Below, piece by piece: positions 16,950 to 26,012 of a stretch of 36,413 nucleotides of DNA. The notes beneath the pieces were generated by a model, which worked only from the letters and a program-made list of their open reading frames with translations, searched no databases and was not told where the DNA came from. Source of the stretch: Clostridium intestinale DSM 6191 (GTDB lineage Bacteria > Bacillota > Clostridia > Clostridiales > Clostridiaceae); NCBI RefSeq assembly GCF_900130055.1, contig NZ_FQXU01000009.1, positions 1-36,413 of the forward strand, read 5' to 3'. Numbering within the stretch: the first letter of the stretch is position 1; each line of letters starts with the position of its first letter. The position numbers were made by a program, and so were the translations under genes.

Positions 16950-17546
16950 TTAATAAGAAAATCCATTAAGGCTAGAAGCAGCTAGTATAAATCCAAGTAT
17001 AATAAGCAATACAAGAAATGCAGCTAGTATTCCGAATATAATTGGTATTGCAATATTAACTCCACCTGAATAAGCTATTCTTCTAGAAGCCATTTCTGAA
17101 TCAGATGATATTGACTTGATTTCAGTAATTTTCTTGGTAACATGTATATTATATATTTTATTTCCTAAAACCCCGGAAGCTATAGAAATAGCAATGCCAA
17201 AGATACTATCAAGAGGTGTATCTTTAAGTATAATATTTAGAAGTAGGTTACCTGCAAATAAAGCAAAGCCATAAGCATACATTTTTCTATAAAGCATCCA
17301 TATTGAACTAAAGAAAAAAGCGGGCCAGTTCCAAGAAACTGAAGAAGCAGCCATCTTCATATTATACCATTTAGTTAAATAATAAGCTGATTTCTTATAT
17401 CCAACAAATAATTCTAAATCCTTATCGGTTATTTCAGACGAATTATAATTATAACTTTCATTATAGGCTTCTGTACTATTAAATGATGAACAGTACGGAC
17501 AATCTAAAGTATTATCATATTCTTTTCCACATCTTGGACAAATCAT
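16950..17546 (-). CDS. Zinc-ribbon plus DUF2628 membrane protein
   Basis: 198 residues. The N-terminus is a four-cysteine zinc ribbon, CPRC (about 3-6) and CPYC (about 16-19), followed by a polar Ser/Asn/Tyr-rich linker. The stretch NWPAFFFSSIWMLYRKMY (about 73-90) is the hallmark of DUF2628. Hydrophobic helices follow, with a strongly hydrophobic C-terminal helix (about 165-192). Function is unknown; such proteins are thought to be membrane-anchored with a cytoplasmic zinc ribbon. Minus strand, single gene, RBS AAGGGGGA. Confidence 0.85.
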   Translation of the reverse strand: MICPRCGKEYDNTLDCPYCSSFNSTEAYNESYNYNSSEITDKDLELFVGYKKSAYYLTKWYNMKMAASSVSWNWPAFFFSSIWMLYRKMYAYGFALFAGNLLLNIILKDTPLDSIFGIAISIASGVLGNKIYNIHVTKKITEIKSISSDSEMASRRIAYSGGVNIAIPIIFGILAAFLVLLIILGFILAASSLNGFSY

Positions 17547-17700
17547 AAAAATCCCCCTTAAGTAATACGAGATATATTCATTAATAATAAATATATCAAA
17601 AATTATAAAATATTACAAATAAGATTAATAATAATTTCACTATTTTTTTATAAAGACTATTGTATAATAGATGTTGAGTATTTTTATGGAGGGAAATTAG

Positions 17701-19509
17701 ATGAAACAAAGAAAAATTGGTACATATGTAGATTTTATTGCTTTAATTACGTATATTATTATTATTTTAAAAAGTGCTATATATCTTTCTATGCTTAGGA
17801 CAGTAGGATCTGCTTCTATAAACTTTAAGACTATGTATTTTGGAACTCCTGATATATTAACACATTTAGTTATACCTATTGTGATAATAAGTTTTTCATA
17901 TTTATTTAAAGGAAAAGCAAAAGTTGGCTTCAATTTAATTATAGATTTATTTATTTCATTATTTTTTATGTTTGATATTTGGTATTATAGGGCTAATGGA
18001 ACTTTTTTATCCATAAGACACCTATTATATCCAGAAACATTTAATCCACTAGGAAAAAGTTTATTAAATTTTAGAGCTGTGGACATGTTATTTCTAGTAG
18101 ATATAATAATCTTTGTAGTAATTTTCTTGAAAACTTCAATAGAGTATAAAGAATTTAAAAGAAATGTAGTTGCGTTTGTATTGTTATTAACCCTAAGTAG
18201 TAGTTATATAGTTTATGCTCATTATACAATAGATATTTATGATAAAACAAATGGAGACAAGATGCTTTTTAGAACTTGTTGGGCACCATTTCAAAGCATG
18301 TCTAATATGAGTCCACTAGGATATCATGGGTATGATGTTTATAAATATTTAAAAGAAGTTAAAGATATTAATTTAACTAGCGAAGATAAATCAAAAATAG
18401 AAGATTGGCTTAATTTTAATAATGAAAATATAGCAGATAATGAATATAAGGGAATGCTTGAAGGAAAAAATCTTATAGCTATACAAGTAGAGTCTTTAGA
18501 AAACTTTGTAATAGGACAAAAGATTTATGATCAGGAGTTGACTCCTAATTTAAATAAGATGTTAGGGAATTCACTTTATTTCTCAAATATCCATGAACAA
18601 AATAACTCAGGAACTAGTTCAGATGCTGATTTGATGGTTAATACTTCAGTTTTTCCTATAAGAAATGGAAGTACATTTTTTGATTATACAGCTAGAAGCT
18701 ACACAACTTTACCTAATATATTAAAGGATAAAGGGTATACAACAATGTCTACTCATCCAGAAGTTCCTGGAAATTGGAACTGGGCAGAAGCTCATAAAGG
18801 CAGTTTAGGATTTGAAAATATTTTCGATATTTCTTATTTTAATGTTGATGAGGTAATAGGTTTAGGTCTTTCTGATGAATCTTATTTAAGACAAGTAGGA
18901 GAGAAGCTAAAGGACTTGAAAAGCCCATTCTACGGATATATGGTTACATTGACAAGCCATGGGCCGTTTGAGATACCAGAAGATAAAAAATATCTAAAGC
19001 TTCCTAAAGAATTAGATGAAACTCTTTTAGGAGGATATTTTCAAAGTGTAAGATATGTAGATGAGGTTGTAGGAAAATTCTTAAAACAGTTAGAAGCACA
19101 AGGGATGCTTAATAACTCAGTTATAATGCTTTATGGAGATCACACTGGTATACACAAATTCTATAATGATAAAATACAAGATATTAAATTAGAAGGTGAC
19201 TGGTGGAAAAAGGTTGATATGAAAATTCCATATATAATTTATAATCCTTCACTTAAAGGAGAAGAAATTAAAGCTAATGGAGGGCAAGTTGATATGCTAC
19301 CAACAATCTCTTATTTACTAGGAGTAGATAGAGAAAAGTTTGGAAAGACGACTATGGGAAGAGTTTTAGTTAACACCAATAGAGATACTACTGTGCTTAA
19401 TTCAGGAGAAATAATTGGTACTCCAAAGAACGAAGAAGAAGAAAAGCATTTAAAAGAAACCTTAGATGTTGCTAATAAAATAATACTTGGAGATTACTTC
19501 AAAAAATAA
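17701..19509 (+). CDS. LTA-synthase-like membrane sulfatase-fold phosphotransferase
   Basis: 602 residues, ATG after GGAGGG; TATAAT at 17663-17668 is a likely -10. Five membrane helices occupy about residues 1-195, followed by an extracellular sulfatase-fold domain. Metal and catalytic motifs are AIQVESLENF (Glu about 263), NNSGTSSDADLM (301-312), TSHGPFEIP and YGDHTGIH. In S. aureus LtaS the nucleophile is Thr in GKTSDSE; here the equivalent stretch is GTSSDAD (T305, S306), so the nucleophile is Thr305 or Ser306. It probably transfers glycerol-phosphate from phosphatidylglycerol to a lipoteichoic-acid-like polymer or glycolipid primer. Single gene with a terminator shared with the convergent CDF gene. 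Confidence 0.9.
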   Translation: MKQRKIGTYVDFIALITYIIIILKSAIYLSMLRTVGSASINFKTMYFGTPDILTHLVIPIVIISFSYLFKGKAKVGFNLIIDLFISLFFMFDIWYYRANGTFLSIRHLLYPETFNPLGKSLLNFRAVDMLFLVDIIIFVVIFLKTSIEYKEFKRNVVAFVLLLTLSSSYIVYAHYTIDIYDKTNGDKMLFRTCWAPFQSMSNMSPLGYHGYDVYKYLKEVKDINLTSEDKSKIEDWLNFNNENIADNEYKGMLEGKNLIAIQVESLENFVIGQKIYDQELTPNLNKMLGNSLYFSNIHEQNNSGTSSDADLMVNTSVFPIRNGSTFFDYTARSYTTLPNILKDKGYTTMSTHPEVPGNWNWAEAHKGSLGFENIFDISYFNVDEVIGLGLSDESYLRQVGEKLKDLKSPFYGYMVTLTSHGPFEIPEDKKYLKLPKELDETLLGGYFQSVRYVDEVVGKFLKQLEAQGMLNNSVIMLYGDHTGIHKFYNDKIQDIKLEGDWWKKVDMKIPYIIYNPSLKGEEIKANGGQVDMLPTISYLLGVDREKFGKTTMGRVLVNTNRDTTVLNSGEIIGTPKNEEEEKHLKETLDVANKIILGDYFKK

Positions 19510-19512
19510 TTT

Positions 19513-19550
19513 AAACCCTCTTTAGATTTTTATTTCTAAAGAGGGTTTTT
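19513..19550. terminator. Bidirectional terminator between the LtaS-like and CDF genes
   Basis: AAACCCTCTTTAGA (19513-19526) pairs with TCTAAAGAGGGTTT (19535-19548) and is followed by further T residues. Confidence 0.88.
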
Positions 19551-19552
19551 CT

Positions 19553-20734
19553 TTATTCATTATAATCGTGATCTATTGTAATTATACAGTTATAATGAGG
19601 ATGTTTTTCTTTGATAGCATTAATAATATTATTTTTTAAATCATCTTCAGTAGTTTGTTTTTTTAATAGATGATAATTGACTACTACATCAAAAATTAAA
19701 TTTTTCTTATCTCCTTCACCAACTATCCTAAAATCATGAATAGATTTTATCATTGGGTAGGAACTTATTATAATGTCTACATCAACTTTTGTAGCAGCTA
19801 TTTCTTCTGTCTCTATACAAATAGGATCCATGTGAATAACTAAATAAATTTTAAGGTCATCAGATATTTCTCTCTCAGCAGTATCTATTATATCGTGAAT
19901 TTTCATGATATTTATATCACTAGGTATTTCAGCATGTATAGAAGCCATGGTTTTACCAGGTCCATAGTTGTGAATGACTAAATCATGAACACCAGTTATG
20001 TACTGATATGACAGAACTCTATCTTCGATATCTTTTACCAGGTCTGGATCAGCAGGTGCTCCTAAAAGTGGGGTTATAGTTTCTCTAACTAAGGAAAAAC
20101 CAGAGTAAAGTATAGCTAATGCAACTACCACTCCGATATAACCATCTATAGGGAAAGTTATAAATTTTGACACTAAAAAAGAGAACACAACAACGGTTGT
20201 AGTAACCACATCACCAAGGGCATCTACAGCAGTAGCTTTTAGAGCAGTAGAATTTATTTTATTTCCAATAAGCTTATTAAAGCTGGATAACCATAACTTA
20301 AAAGCTATAGAAGCTAATAGAAGTAGAAATGGAATTAGTTCAAAAACAACTGGTTCAGGATTTAATATTCTTTCAACAGAGGATTTAATAAATTGTACAC
20401 CTACTAGCATTACCATAAAAGCAACAATAAGAGCAGAGATATACTCCATTCTTCCATGACCAAATGGATGTTCAGCATCAGCAGGTTTTGAACTCATAAT
20501 AAATCCAACTATAGTTATTACGGAAGATGCTGCGTCAGATAGATTGTTGAAGGCATCAGCCATTATAGCTATACTACTTGATAGAAGTCCAACTGATAAC
20601 TTTATTATAAATAAAATAATATTAATAATTATTCCAATAATACCTGCTAGTAGTCCATAGGAGTTTCTAACTTTGTCATTAGTAATGTCATCACTATTTT
20701 TTATAAATAGAGATACTAGCTTGTTTGAAATCAT
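19553..20734 (-). CDS. Cation diffusion facilitator (CDF) exporter, possibly Mn/Fe type
   Basis: 393 residues: about six membrane helices (about 25-210), then a cytoplasmic CDF dimerisation domain and an extra C-terminal region of about 90 residues. The family stretch SSIAIMADAFNNLSDAASS lies in helix 2 and EHPFGHGRMEY follows it. The transport site residues read Asn63/Asp67 (NNLSD) and Asp171/Asp175 (DALGD) instead of the HxxxD pair of zinc exporters. An N-D-D-D arrangement is known from manganese-type CDF proteins such as MntE, so Mn2+ or Fe2+ export is the better guess than zinc. It is divergent from the autolysin gene. Confidence 0.9.
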   Translation of the reverse strand: MISNKLVSLFIKNSDDITNDKVRNSYGLLAGIIGIIINIILFIIKLSVGLLSSSIAIMADAFNNLSDAASSVITIVGFIMSSKPADAEHPFGHGRMEYISALIVAFMVMLVGVQFIKSSVERILNPEPVVFELIPFLLLLASIAFKLWLSSFNKLIGNKINSTALKATAVDALGDVVTTTVVVFSFLVSKFITFPIDGYIGVVVALAILYSGFSLVRETITPLLGAPADPDLVKDIEDRVLSYQYITGVHDLVIHNYGPGKTMASIHAEIPSDINIMKIHDIIDTAEREISDDLKIYLVIHMDPICIETEEIAATKVDVDIIISSYPMIKSIHDFRIVGEGDKKNLIFDVVVNYHLLKKQTTEDDLKNNIINAIKEKHPHYNCIITIDHDYNE

Positions 20735-20835
20735 TTAATACACCCCATTCTAAATTAATACTTTATAATTATTCTATCTTAAATAAGTATTAATTATCAA
20801 ATTAAATTTATTTATATAAAAATTACATAATTTTA

Positions 20836-20844
20836 TGGTATAAT
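20836..20844 (+). promoter_or_regulatory. Extended -10 promoter of the autolysin gene
   Basis: TGGTATAAT is a TGn extended -10, about 55 bp before the ATG. No clear -35 box is seen. Confidence 0.45.
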
Positions 20845-20898
20845 TTTCATAAGAGTTTTTAGGAAAATTATAGAGAATAGGGAGAATAGTGAAGAACA

Positions 20899-23682
20899 AT
20901 GAATAAGAAGAAAATATCAGCACTTATATTGTCATCTACTATTATAGCTAATGTGGCACATTCAGTAGAAATTGCTCAAGCTGCAACCAACACAGATAAT
21001 AGTACTCAAGGTCAGAGTACAAGTTCCACACCAACATTAAACGGAATTAAAGTAAGTAAACAACTTATAGATATAAATTACTCAAAAGGAGTAACAACGG
21101 TTCCAAGGTATATTGTAATACACGATACAGATAATAGAAAATTTGGGGCAAATGCGAAGGCTAATAGAGATTATTTTGCAAACCATCCAGATGCGCAAGC
21201 ATCAGCACACTACACCGTGGATCAAAATAATATAATTCAGGTATTAGAAAATAATTGGAGAGGATGGCATGTAGGAGATAAAAGTAATCCTATAATAAAT
21301 AACTCCAACACTATTGGAATAGAATTATGTGTAAATGTAGATAATGACTTTAATAAAACGTTAGAGAATGGAATTGCATTAACTAAATATCTAATGGAGA
21401 AGTATGCTATACCAGCTCAAAATGTTGTTAGACATTATGATGTAACGGGAAAGATATGTCCTAAATATATGATATGGGACAAACCACAATTGTGGGATTA
21501 CCTAAAGTCAGCTATTGGAAATGGAAACACATCAACACCTACAGATGAAAAAGTTACTTCTACAGGAGAGGTTTATAATGTATCTAGTTCAGTAAATTTA
21601 AGAAAATCACCATCAACTTCATCGGAAGTATTAACTTCTTTAAAACTAGGACAAAAGGTTGATATATTCAAAGAAGAAAATGGTTGGTATAAGGTTAGAG
21701 CTAAAGTAACTAGTAACAGTTACAACTATGATGTTATAGGTTATGTATATAAAGATTATATAAAAAGCAGTTCTTTTGAAGAAGAGAATCCCGATAATAA
21801 TACTCCTTCAACAGGAAATAAAAAAGGTAAGGTTATTAATATATCATCAACTCTTAATGTAAGAGGAAGCGCATCTACTTCAGCTAGCGTAATAGGAAGT
21901 CTTAGAAACGGCGATGAGGTAGAGATTAAAAACTCCTTAACTGGATGGTATGAAATAAACTATAATGGAAAAAGCGGTTACGTAAGTAATAGCTATATAC
22001 AAACAATTGATAATTCAACGACTCCAACAGGGCCAGAAAAAGAGCCAGAAGTTGAAAAAACTATAGTTGATCTTATTAAAGACAGACATAATATTATTGG
22101 AACTTCTGAAGTTACAAAGGAACAATTTAAGCAGTTCTTGAAGAATAAGAATATTAGTTATAAATTAAATTCTACTATTGAAGAATTCGTAGATATAGCT
22201 TATGAAGAAAGTGCCATAGAAGGAGTTAGGGCAGATATAGTAATAGCACAATCATTACATGAAACAGGATATTTTCAATATGGTGGAATAGTAAAACCAG
22301 AGGACAATAATTTTTCAGGGTTAGGCGCAACAGGAAATGGTGATGAAAGAAATACATTTAGCAGCGTAAGAATTGGGATAAGAGCTCAAATTCAACATCT
22401 AAAAGCTTATGCTACAAGCGATGCACTTAAGCAAGAAGTTGTTGATACTAGATACAAGTATGTAACTAAAGGTAGTGCGCCAACTTTAGAAGAGCTTTCA
22501 GGTAAATGGGCTGTGCCAGGTTATGATAAAACAAAATATTCATCTTTAGAAGCAGCTGTTAATGCAAATGCTACATATGGACAAGTTATATATAAATTAA
22601 TACAAGATGCTAAAAAAGAGGTTGTAACAACTAAGCCAGATACACCTACAAACCCAACAACTCCAGACACACCTACTAATCCAACTAATCCAGAAACACC
22701 AGCCGTGAAGCAAACTGGAAAAGTAGTTAATGTATCTACTAACCTAAGAGTTAGAAGTGGAGCAGGAACAAATTATGGAGTTGTAGGATATATATTAAAT
22801 GGAGAGACAGTTACTATTGAAGAGAAAAATGGAACTTGGTATAAGATTACTTCTTCAAAAGGAATACAAGGATATGTAAGCGGAGAATATATTTCAATAG
22901 ATGGAAATAGCGGCAATTCCAATAATGGTAACAATAGCGGAAATGGCGGACAGACACCAAAACCAACTTCTTATAAAGCTAAAGTAAAGAATATAACTTC
23001 ATACTTGAACGTAAGAAGTGGAGCAGGAACTAATAATGGTGTTATAGGTTCATTGAAAAATGGACAAGAGGTAGAGGTAACTGGAGAAGCAGGAGATTGG
23101 TTTAAAATAAAATTCTCACAAAATGGAGCTACAAAAGAAGGTTTTGTAAGTAAGCAATACATTGAGAAGGTTACTGAAAAAAATACAGGAAATACTCCAT
23201 CGCCAACTACTCAACAACCAGCACCTCCAAATAATAATGCTAATACAGGTAGTCCAAAAGGGAAGATAAAAGATGTAACATCATACTTGAATGTTAGAAG
23301 TGGAGCTGGAACCAATTATGGAGTTACAGGATCGTTGAAAAATGGACAAGAAGTAGAGATAATAGGCGAGTCTTCAGGTTGGTACAAAGTTAAATATGAT
23401 GGAAGCAAAGAAGGTTTTGTTAGTTCACAGTATGTAGAAAAGATTACTTCGAATACATCAAATAATTCACAAACTGAGAAAAGTGGGCAAGTAATAAATG
23501 TAACATCAAATTTAAATGTACGACAAGGGGCAGGAAATAACACTTATGTTGTAGGATACTTACTAAACAATCAAAAGGTTCAAGTAATTTCAACTGAAGG
23601 AAACTGGTATAAAATTAAATACAGTACTTCAACTGGAACAAAAGAAGGTTATGTTAGCAAAGATTATATAAAAATATTATAA
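20899..23682 (+). CDS. Two-catalytic-domain autolysin: amidase, glucosaminidase, six SH3 repeats
   Basis: 927 residues, secreted: signal peptide with likely cleavage after AQA (26-28). An Amidase_2 domain (about 50-205) has zinc ligands in VIHDT, VRHYD and KICP and should cut the MurNAc-L-Ala bond. Two bacterial SH3 domains follow (about 223-292 and 307-368). Next is a mannosyl-glycoprotein endo-beta-N-acetylglucosaminidase-like domain (about 390-575) with catalytic Glu455 in SLHETGYF. Four more SH3 domains follow (about 608-670, 692-757, 790-850, 860-927), several with the repeat NVRSGAGTN. Linkers are Thr/Pro/Asn-rich. The SH3 repeats should hold it on peptidoglycan. The ribosome site is weak and distant (GGGAG about 14 nt upstream). 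Likely role: wall turnover and daughter-cell separation. Confidence 0.93.
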   Translation: MNKKKISALILSSTIIANVAHSVEIAQAATNTDNSTQGQSTSSTPTLNGIKVSKQLIDINYSKGVTTVPRYIVIHDTDNRKFGANAKANRDYFANHPDAQASAHYTVDQNNIIQVLENNWRGWHVGDKSNPIINNSNTIGIELCVNVDNDFNKTLENGIALTKYLMEKYAIPAQNVVRHYDVTGKICPKYMIWDKPQLWDYLKSAIGNGNTSTPTDEKVTSTGEVYNVSSSVNLRKSPSTSSEVLTSLKLGQKVDIFKEENGWYKVRAKVTSNSYNYDVIGYVYKDYIKSSSFEEENPDNNTPSTGNKKGKVINISSTLNVRGSASTSASVIGSLRNGDEVEIKNSLTGWYEINYNGKSGYVSNSYIQTIDNSTTPTGPEKEPEVEKTIVDLIKDRHNIIGTSEVTKEQFKQFLKNKNISYKLNSTIEEFVDIAYEESAIEGVRADIVIAQSLHETGYFQYGGIVKPEDNNFSGLGATGNGDERNTFSSVRIGIRAQIQHLKAYATSDALKQEVVDTRYKYVTKGSAPTLEELSGKWAVPGYDKTKYSSLEAAVNANATYGQVIYKLIQDAKKEVVTTKPDTPTNPTTPDTPTNPTNPETPAVKQTGKVVNVSTNLRVRSGAGTNYGVVGYILNGETVTIEEKNGTWYKITSSKGIQGYVSGEYISIDGNSGNSNNGNNSGNGGQTPKPTSYKAKVKNITSYLNVRSGAGTNNGVIGSLKNGQEVEVTGEAGDWFKIKFSQNGATKEGFVSKQYIEKVTEKNTGNTPSPTTQQPAPPNNNANTGSPKGKIKDVTSYLNVRSGAGTNYGVTGSLKNGQEVEIIGESSGWYKVKYDGSKEGFVSSQYVEKITSNTSNNSQTEKSGQVINVTSNLNVRQGAGNNTYVVGYLLNNQKVQVISTEGNWYKIKYSTSTGTKEGYVSKDYIKIL

Positions 23683-23760
23683 AAATCTTTAAAGTATAGG
23701 TATTAATTATTAAGGGAATTTATAATTATAACAAAAGATATAAAAGAGAAGGTGACTAAC

Positions 23761-25056
23761 ATGGAAAAAGTTATTGCAAAAGAATTAATAGACTTCTTAT
23801 ATGATTCTCCTACAGCTTTTCATGCTGTGGAAAATATTTCAGAAATCTTAATGAAGCAAGGATTTAAAGAATTAAAAGAAGAAGATAAATGGAAGCTAAA
23901 AAAAGAAGGAAAATATTTTGTGAAGAAAAATGATTCTGCTTTAATAGCTTTTGTAGTTGGTGAAGATACACCACAAGAAAAAGGTTTTAAGATTATAGGA
24001 GCACATACGGATTCACCTGGGTTTAGAATAAAACCAAGACCAGAAATGATAGCTGAAAATGTATATTTAAAGCTAAATACTGAAGTTTATGGTGGACCTA
24101 TATTAGCGACTTGGTTTGATAGACCTCTAGCTCTTGCAGGAAGAGTAACATTAAAAAGTGATAATCCACTTTATCCTAAAATAGAATTTATAAATATAAA
24201 TAGACCAATTTTAATAATACCTAGTCTTGCAATTCACATGAATAGAAATGTAAATCAAGGTGTAGAAATTAATAGACAAAAAGATGTACTACCACTTATG
24301 ACTATGATAAATGATAGTCTAGAAAAAGATAATCTATTACTTCAAGTTATAAGTGAAGAACTGAATGTAGCTAAGGAAGAAATAATTGATTTTGATTTAT
24401 TTCCATATGAATTTGAAAAAGGCAGTTTAATAGGACTAAAAGAAGAATTTATTAGTTCAGCTAGGTTAGATGACCTATCTATGGTTCATGCTGGATTAAA
24501 AGCATTAACAGAGGTTAAATCGTCTAAAGGAACGAATATACTTGCATGTTTTGATAACGAAGAGGTAGGAAGCTCAACAAAACAGGGAGCTGACTCAGAA
24601 TTATTAGCAAGCGTATTAGAGAGAATAGTAATAGCTCTTAAAGGAGATAGAGAAGATTACTTAAGAAGCTTAGCAAAGAGCTTTATAATATCTGCTGACT
24701 TAGCTCATGCAGTGCATCCTAACTATGGAGAAAAACATGATCCACAGTTAAGACCAGTTATAAATGGAGGACCAGTTATAAAAATAGCTGCGTCTCAAAG
24801 CTATACTACTGATGCTGAATCTTCAGCAGTATATGAAATGATATGCAAAAAAGCAGGAGTTCCATATCAAAAATTTGCAAATCGCTCTGATTCCAGAGGT
24901 GGCTCTACTATAGGACCTATAAATTCTACACATCTAAATATAAGATCAGTAGATATGGGAAATCCTGTATTAGGTATGCACTCCATAAGAGAACTTGGTG
25001 GTGTTAAAGATCACTACTATTGCATAAAATCATTTGAGGAATTTTATAAACTTTAA
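23761..25056 (+). CDS. apeB: M18 family aminopeptidase
   Basis: 431 residues from ATG 23761. The in-frame GTG at 23752 lies in the ribosome site GAAGGTG. Metal-binding and catalytic motifs of M18 enzymes are present: AHTDSPGFRIKPRP (first His/Asp), SARLDDLSMV, DNEEVGSST (Glu pair), SADLAHAVHPNYGEKHDP, and the C-terminal GNPVLGMHSIREL with the last His ligand. It is a cytoplasmic two-metal enzyme removing N-terminal residues, often acidic ones. Clostridia carry it as aminopeptidase 1 or 2, so the symbol is approximate. Confidence 0.92.
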   Translation: MEKVIAKELIDFLYDSPTAFHAVENISEILMKQGFKELKEEDKWKLKKEGKYFVKKNDSALIAFVVGEDTPQEKGFKIIGAHTDSPGFRIKPRPEMIAENVYLKLNTEVYGGPILATWFDRPLALAGRVTLKSDNPLYPKIEFININRPILIIPSLAIHMNRNVNQGVEINRQKDVLPLMTMINDSLEKDNLLLQVISEELNVAKEEIIDFDLFPYEFEKGSLIGLKEEFISSARLDDLSMVHAGLKALTEVKSSKGTNILACFDNEEVGSSTKQGADSELLASVLERIVIALKGDREDYLRSLAKSFIISADLAHAVHPNYGEKHDPQLRPVINGGPVIKIAASQSYTTDAESSAVYEMICKKAGVPYQKFANRSDSRGGSTIGPINSTHLNIRSVDMGNPVLGMHSIRELGGVKDHYYCIKSFEEFYKL

Positions 25057-25095
25057 AAAAATGGAGGAATATTTTTTTATTCCTCCATTTTTTTA
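25055..25095. terminator. Bidirectional terminator after the aminopeptidase
   Basis: AAAAAAATGGAGGAAT and ATTCCTCCATTTTTTT form a perfect stem with an 8-nt loop. It serves both convergent genes and overlaps the stop codon of the minus-strand gene. Confidence 0.9.
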
Positions 25096-25308
25096 ATCTT
25101 CTTTATATAAACTTTGGTCTGTATAATCGAATTCCATCCAAGATATGTTGTTTGAAACAATTGGATCCTTAGTAGGATCAGGTAAAATTGTATAATCTCC
25201 ATTAGGAGAATAGCTTCTTAAATCATGTTCATCAGGCTCATAAAAATCTCTGTCATTTGGTAGATAGATTTTATTTTCATTAGTTATTATAGATTTATCT
25301 TTTTTCAT
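25093..25308 (-). CDS. Small acidic hypothetical protein
   Basis: 71 residues with a strong ribosome site (GGGAGG 7-8 nt before ATG on the minus strand) and its own terminator, so it is very probably expressed. Highly acidic and rich in Asp, Tyr, Pro and Asn, with no signal peptide or membrane helix. Motif-like pieces are YLPNDRDFYEPDEHDLR, ILPDPTKDP and WMEFDY. It looks largely disordered. I do not recognise the family; small tyrosine- and proline-rich acidic proteins of this size include some spore-associated proteins, but nothing here proves that. Confidence 0.65.
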   Translation of the reverse strand: MKKDKSIITNENKIYLPNDRDFYEPDEHDLRSYSPNGDYTILPDPTKDPIVSNNISWMEFDYTDQSLYKED

Positions 25309-25359
25309 TTTAGAACCTCCCTTCTAAATATATTTTTAGCTAAAAATATAAAATTACTA

Positions 25360-25388
25360 TTGTAAATCATAGGTAATTGAACTATAAT
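25360..25388 (+). promoter_or_regulatory. Promoter of desulfoferrodoxin
   Basis: TTGTAA (25360-25365) and TATAAT (25383-25388) with a 17-bp spacer; start expected near 25395. Confidence 0.6.
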
Positions 25389-25397
25389 ACATATAGG

Positions 25398-25412
25398 TAA
25401 TAATTACTATTA
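25398..25412. promoter_or_regulatory. PerR/Fur-like 7-1-7 inverted repeat
   Basis: TAATAAT-T-ACTATTA is a 15-nt inverted repeat with six of seven pairs matched, just downstream of the predicted start. Its geometry is that of PerR/Fur boxes, and PerR is known to repress reductive oxygen-defence genes in clostridia. AT-rich DNA produces such repeats by chance. Confidence 0.3.
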
Positions 25413-25447
25413 AATAATAATTTTCATATGCATAAGGAGGAGTTTTT

Positions 25448-25822
25448 ATGATAACAAAAAATGAAGTGTACAAGTGTCCAATATGTGGTAATGTTGTGGA
25501 AGTTTTAAATGCAGGCGGTGGAACATTGGTATGTTGTGGATCACCTATGAAGCTTTTAGTTGAAAATACTCAAGAAGCAGCTGTAGAAAAACATATTCCA
25601 GTAGTAACTAAAATAGATGGAGGAGTACATGTAGTAGTAGGTTCAGTAGAACATCCAATGACAGATGCCCATCTGATTCAATGGATTGAAGTAGTAACTC
25701 CAACTAAGGTACTTAGAAAGAATTTAACACCACAGGACAAGCCGGAAGCTACATTTGAAGTAGACGAAGAAATATTAGCAGTTAGAGAATATTGCAATCT
25801 TCACGGATTATGGAAAGCTTAA
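25448..25822 (+). CDS. dfx: Desulfoferrodoxin (superoxide reductase)
   Basis: 124 residues, ATG after AAGGAGGAG. The N-terminal desulforedoxin domain carries CPIC and VCCGS, the four cysteines of iron centre I. The C-terminal superoxide reductase domain has KHIPVV, EHPMTDAH and CNLHGLW, providing four His and one Cys to the catalytic Fe centre II. It reduces superoxide to hydrogen peroxide without making oxygen, a standard defence in strict anaerobes. Single gene with its own promoter, candidate PerR box and terminator. Confidence 0.97.
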   Translation: MITKNEVYKCPICGNVVEVLNAGGGTLVCCGSPMKLLVENTQEAAVEKHIPVVTKIDGGVHVVVGSVEHPMTDAHLIQWIEVVTPTKVLRKNLTPQDKPEATFEVDEEILAVREYCNLHGLWKA

Positions 25823-25831
25823 TATATTAAT

Positions 25832-25889
25832 TAAAGGGAGTATCAAAAATGATTAATTTTTAATCAGGAGTGATGCTCCTTTATTTTTA
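25832..25889 (+). terminator. Terminator after desulfoferrodoxin
   Basis: TAAAGGGAGTATCA pairs imperfectly with TGATGCTCCTTTA, with an inner stem TGATTA/TAATCA, followed by TTTTTAT. Confidence 0.65.
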
Positions 25890-26012
25890 TTAACTTTAAT
25901 AATCTGAATAGATAACTATATTTGGATATTGGCGTAAGAAGAAATAATTATAGTAATTCTAATTATTTAGTTACATAAAAACAATACTAGTATTACACGA
26001 TGTTATTAAAAA

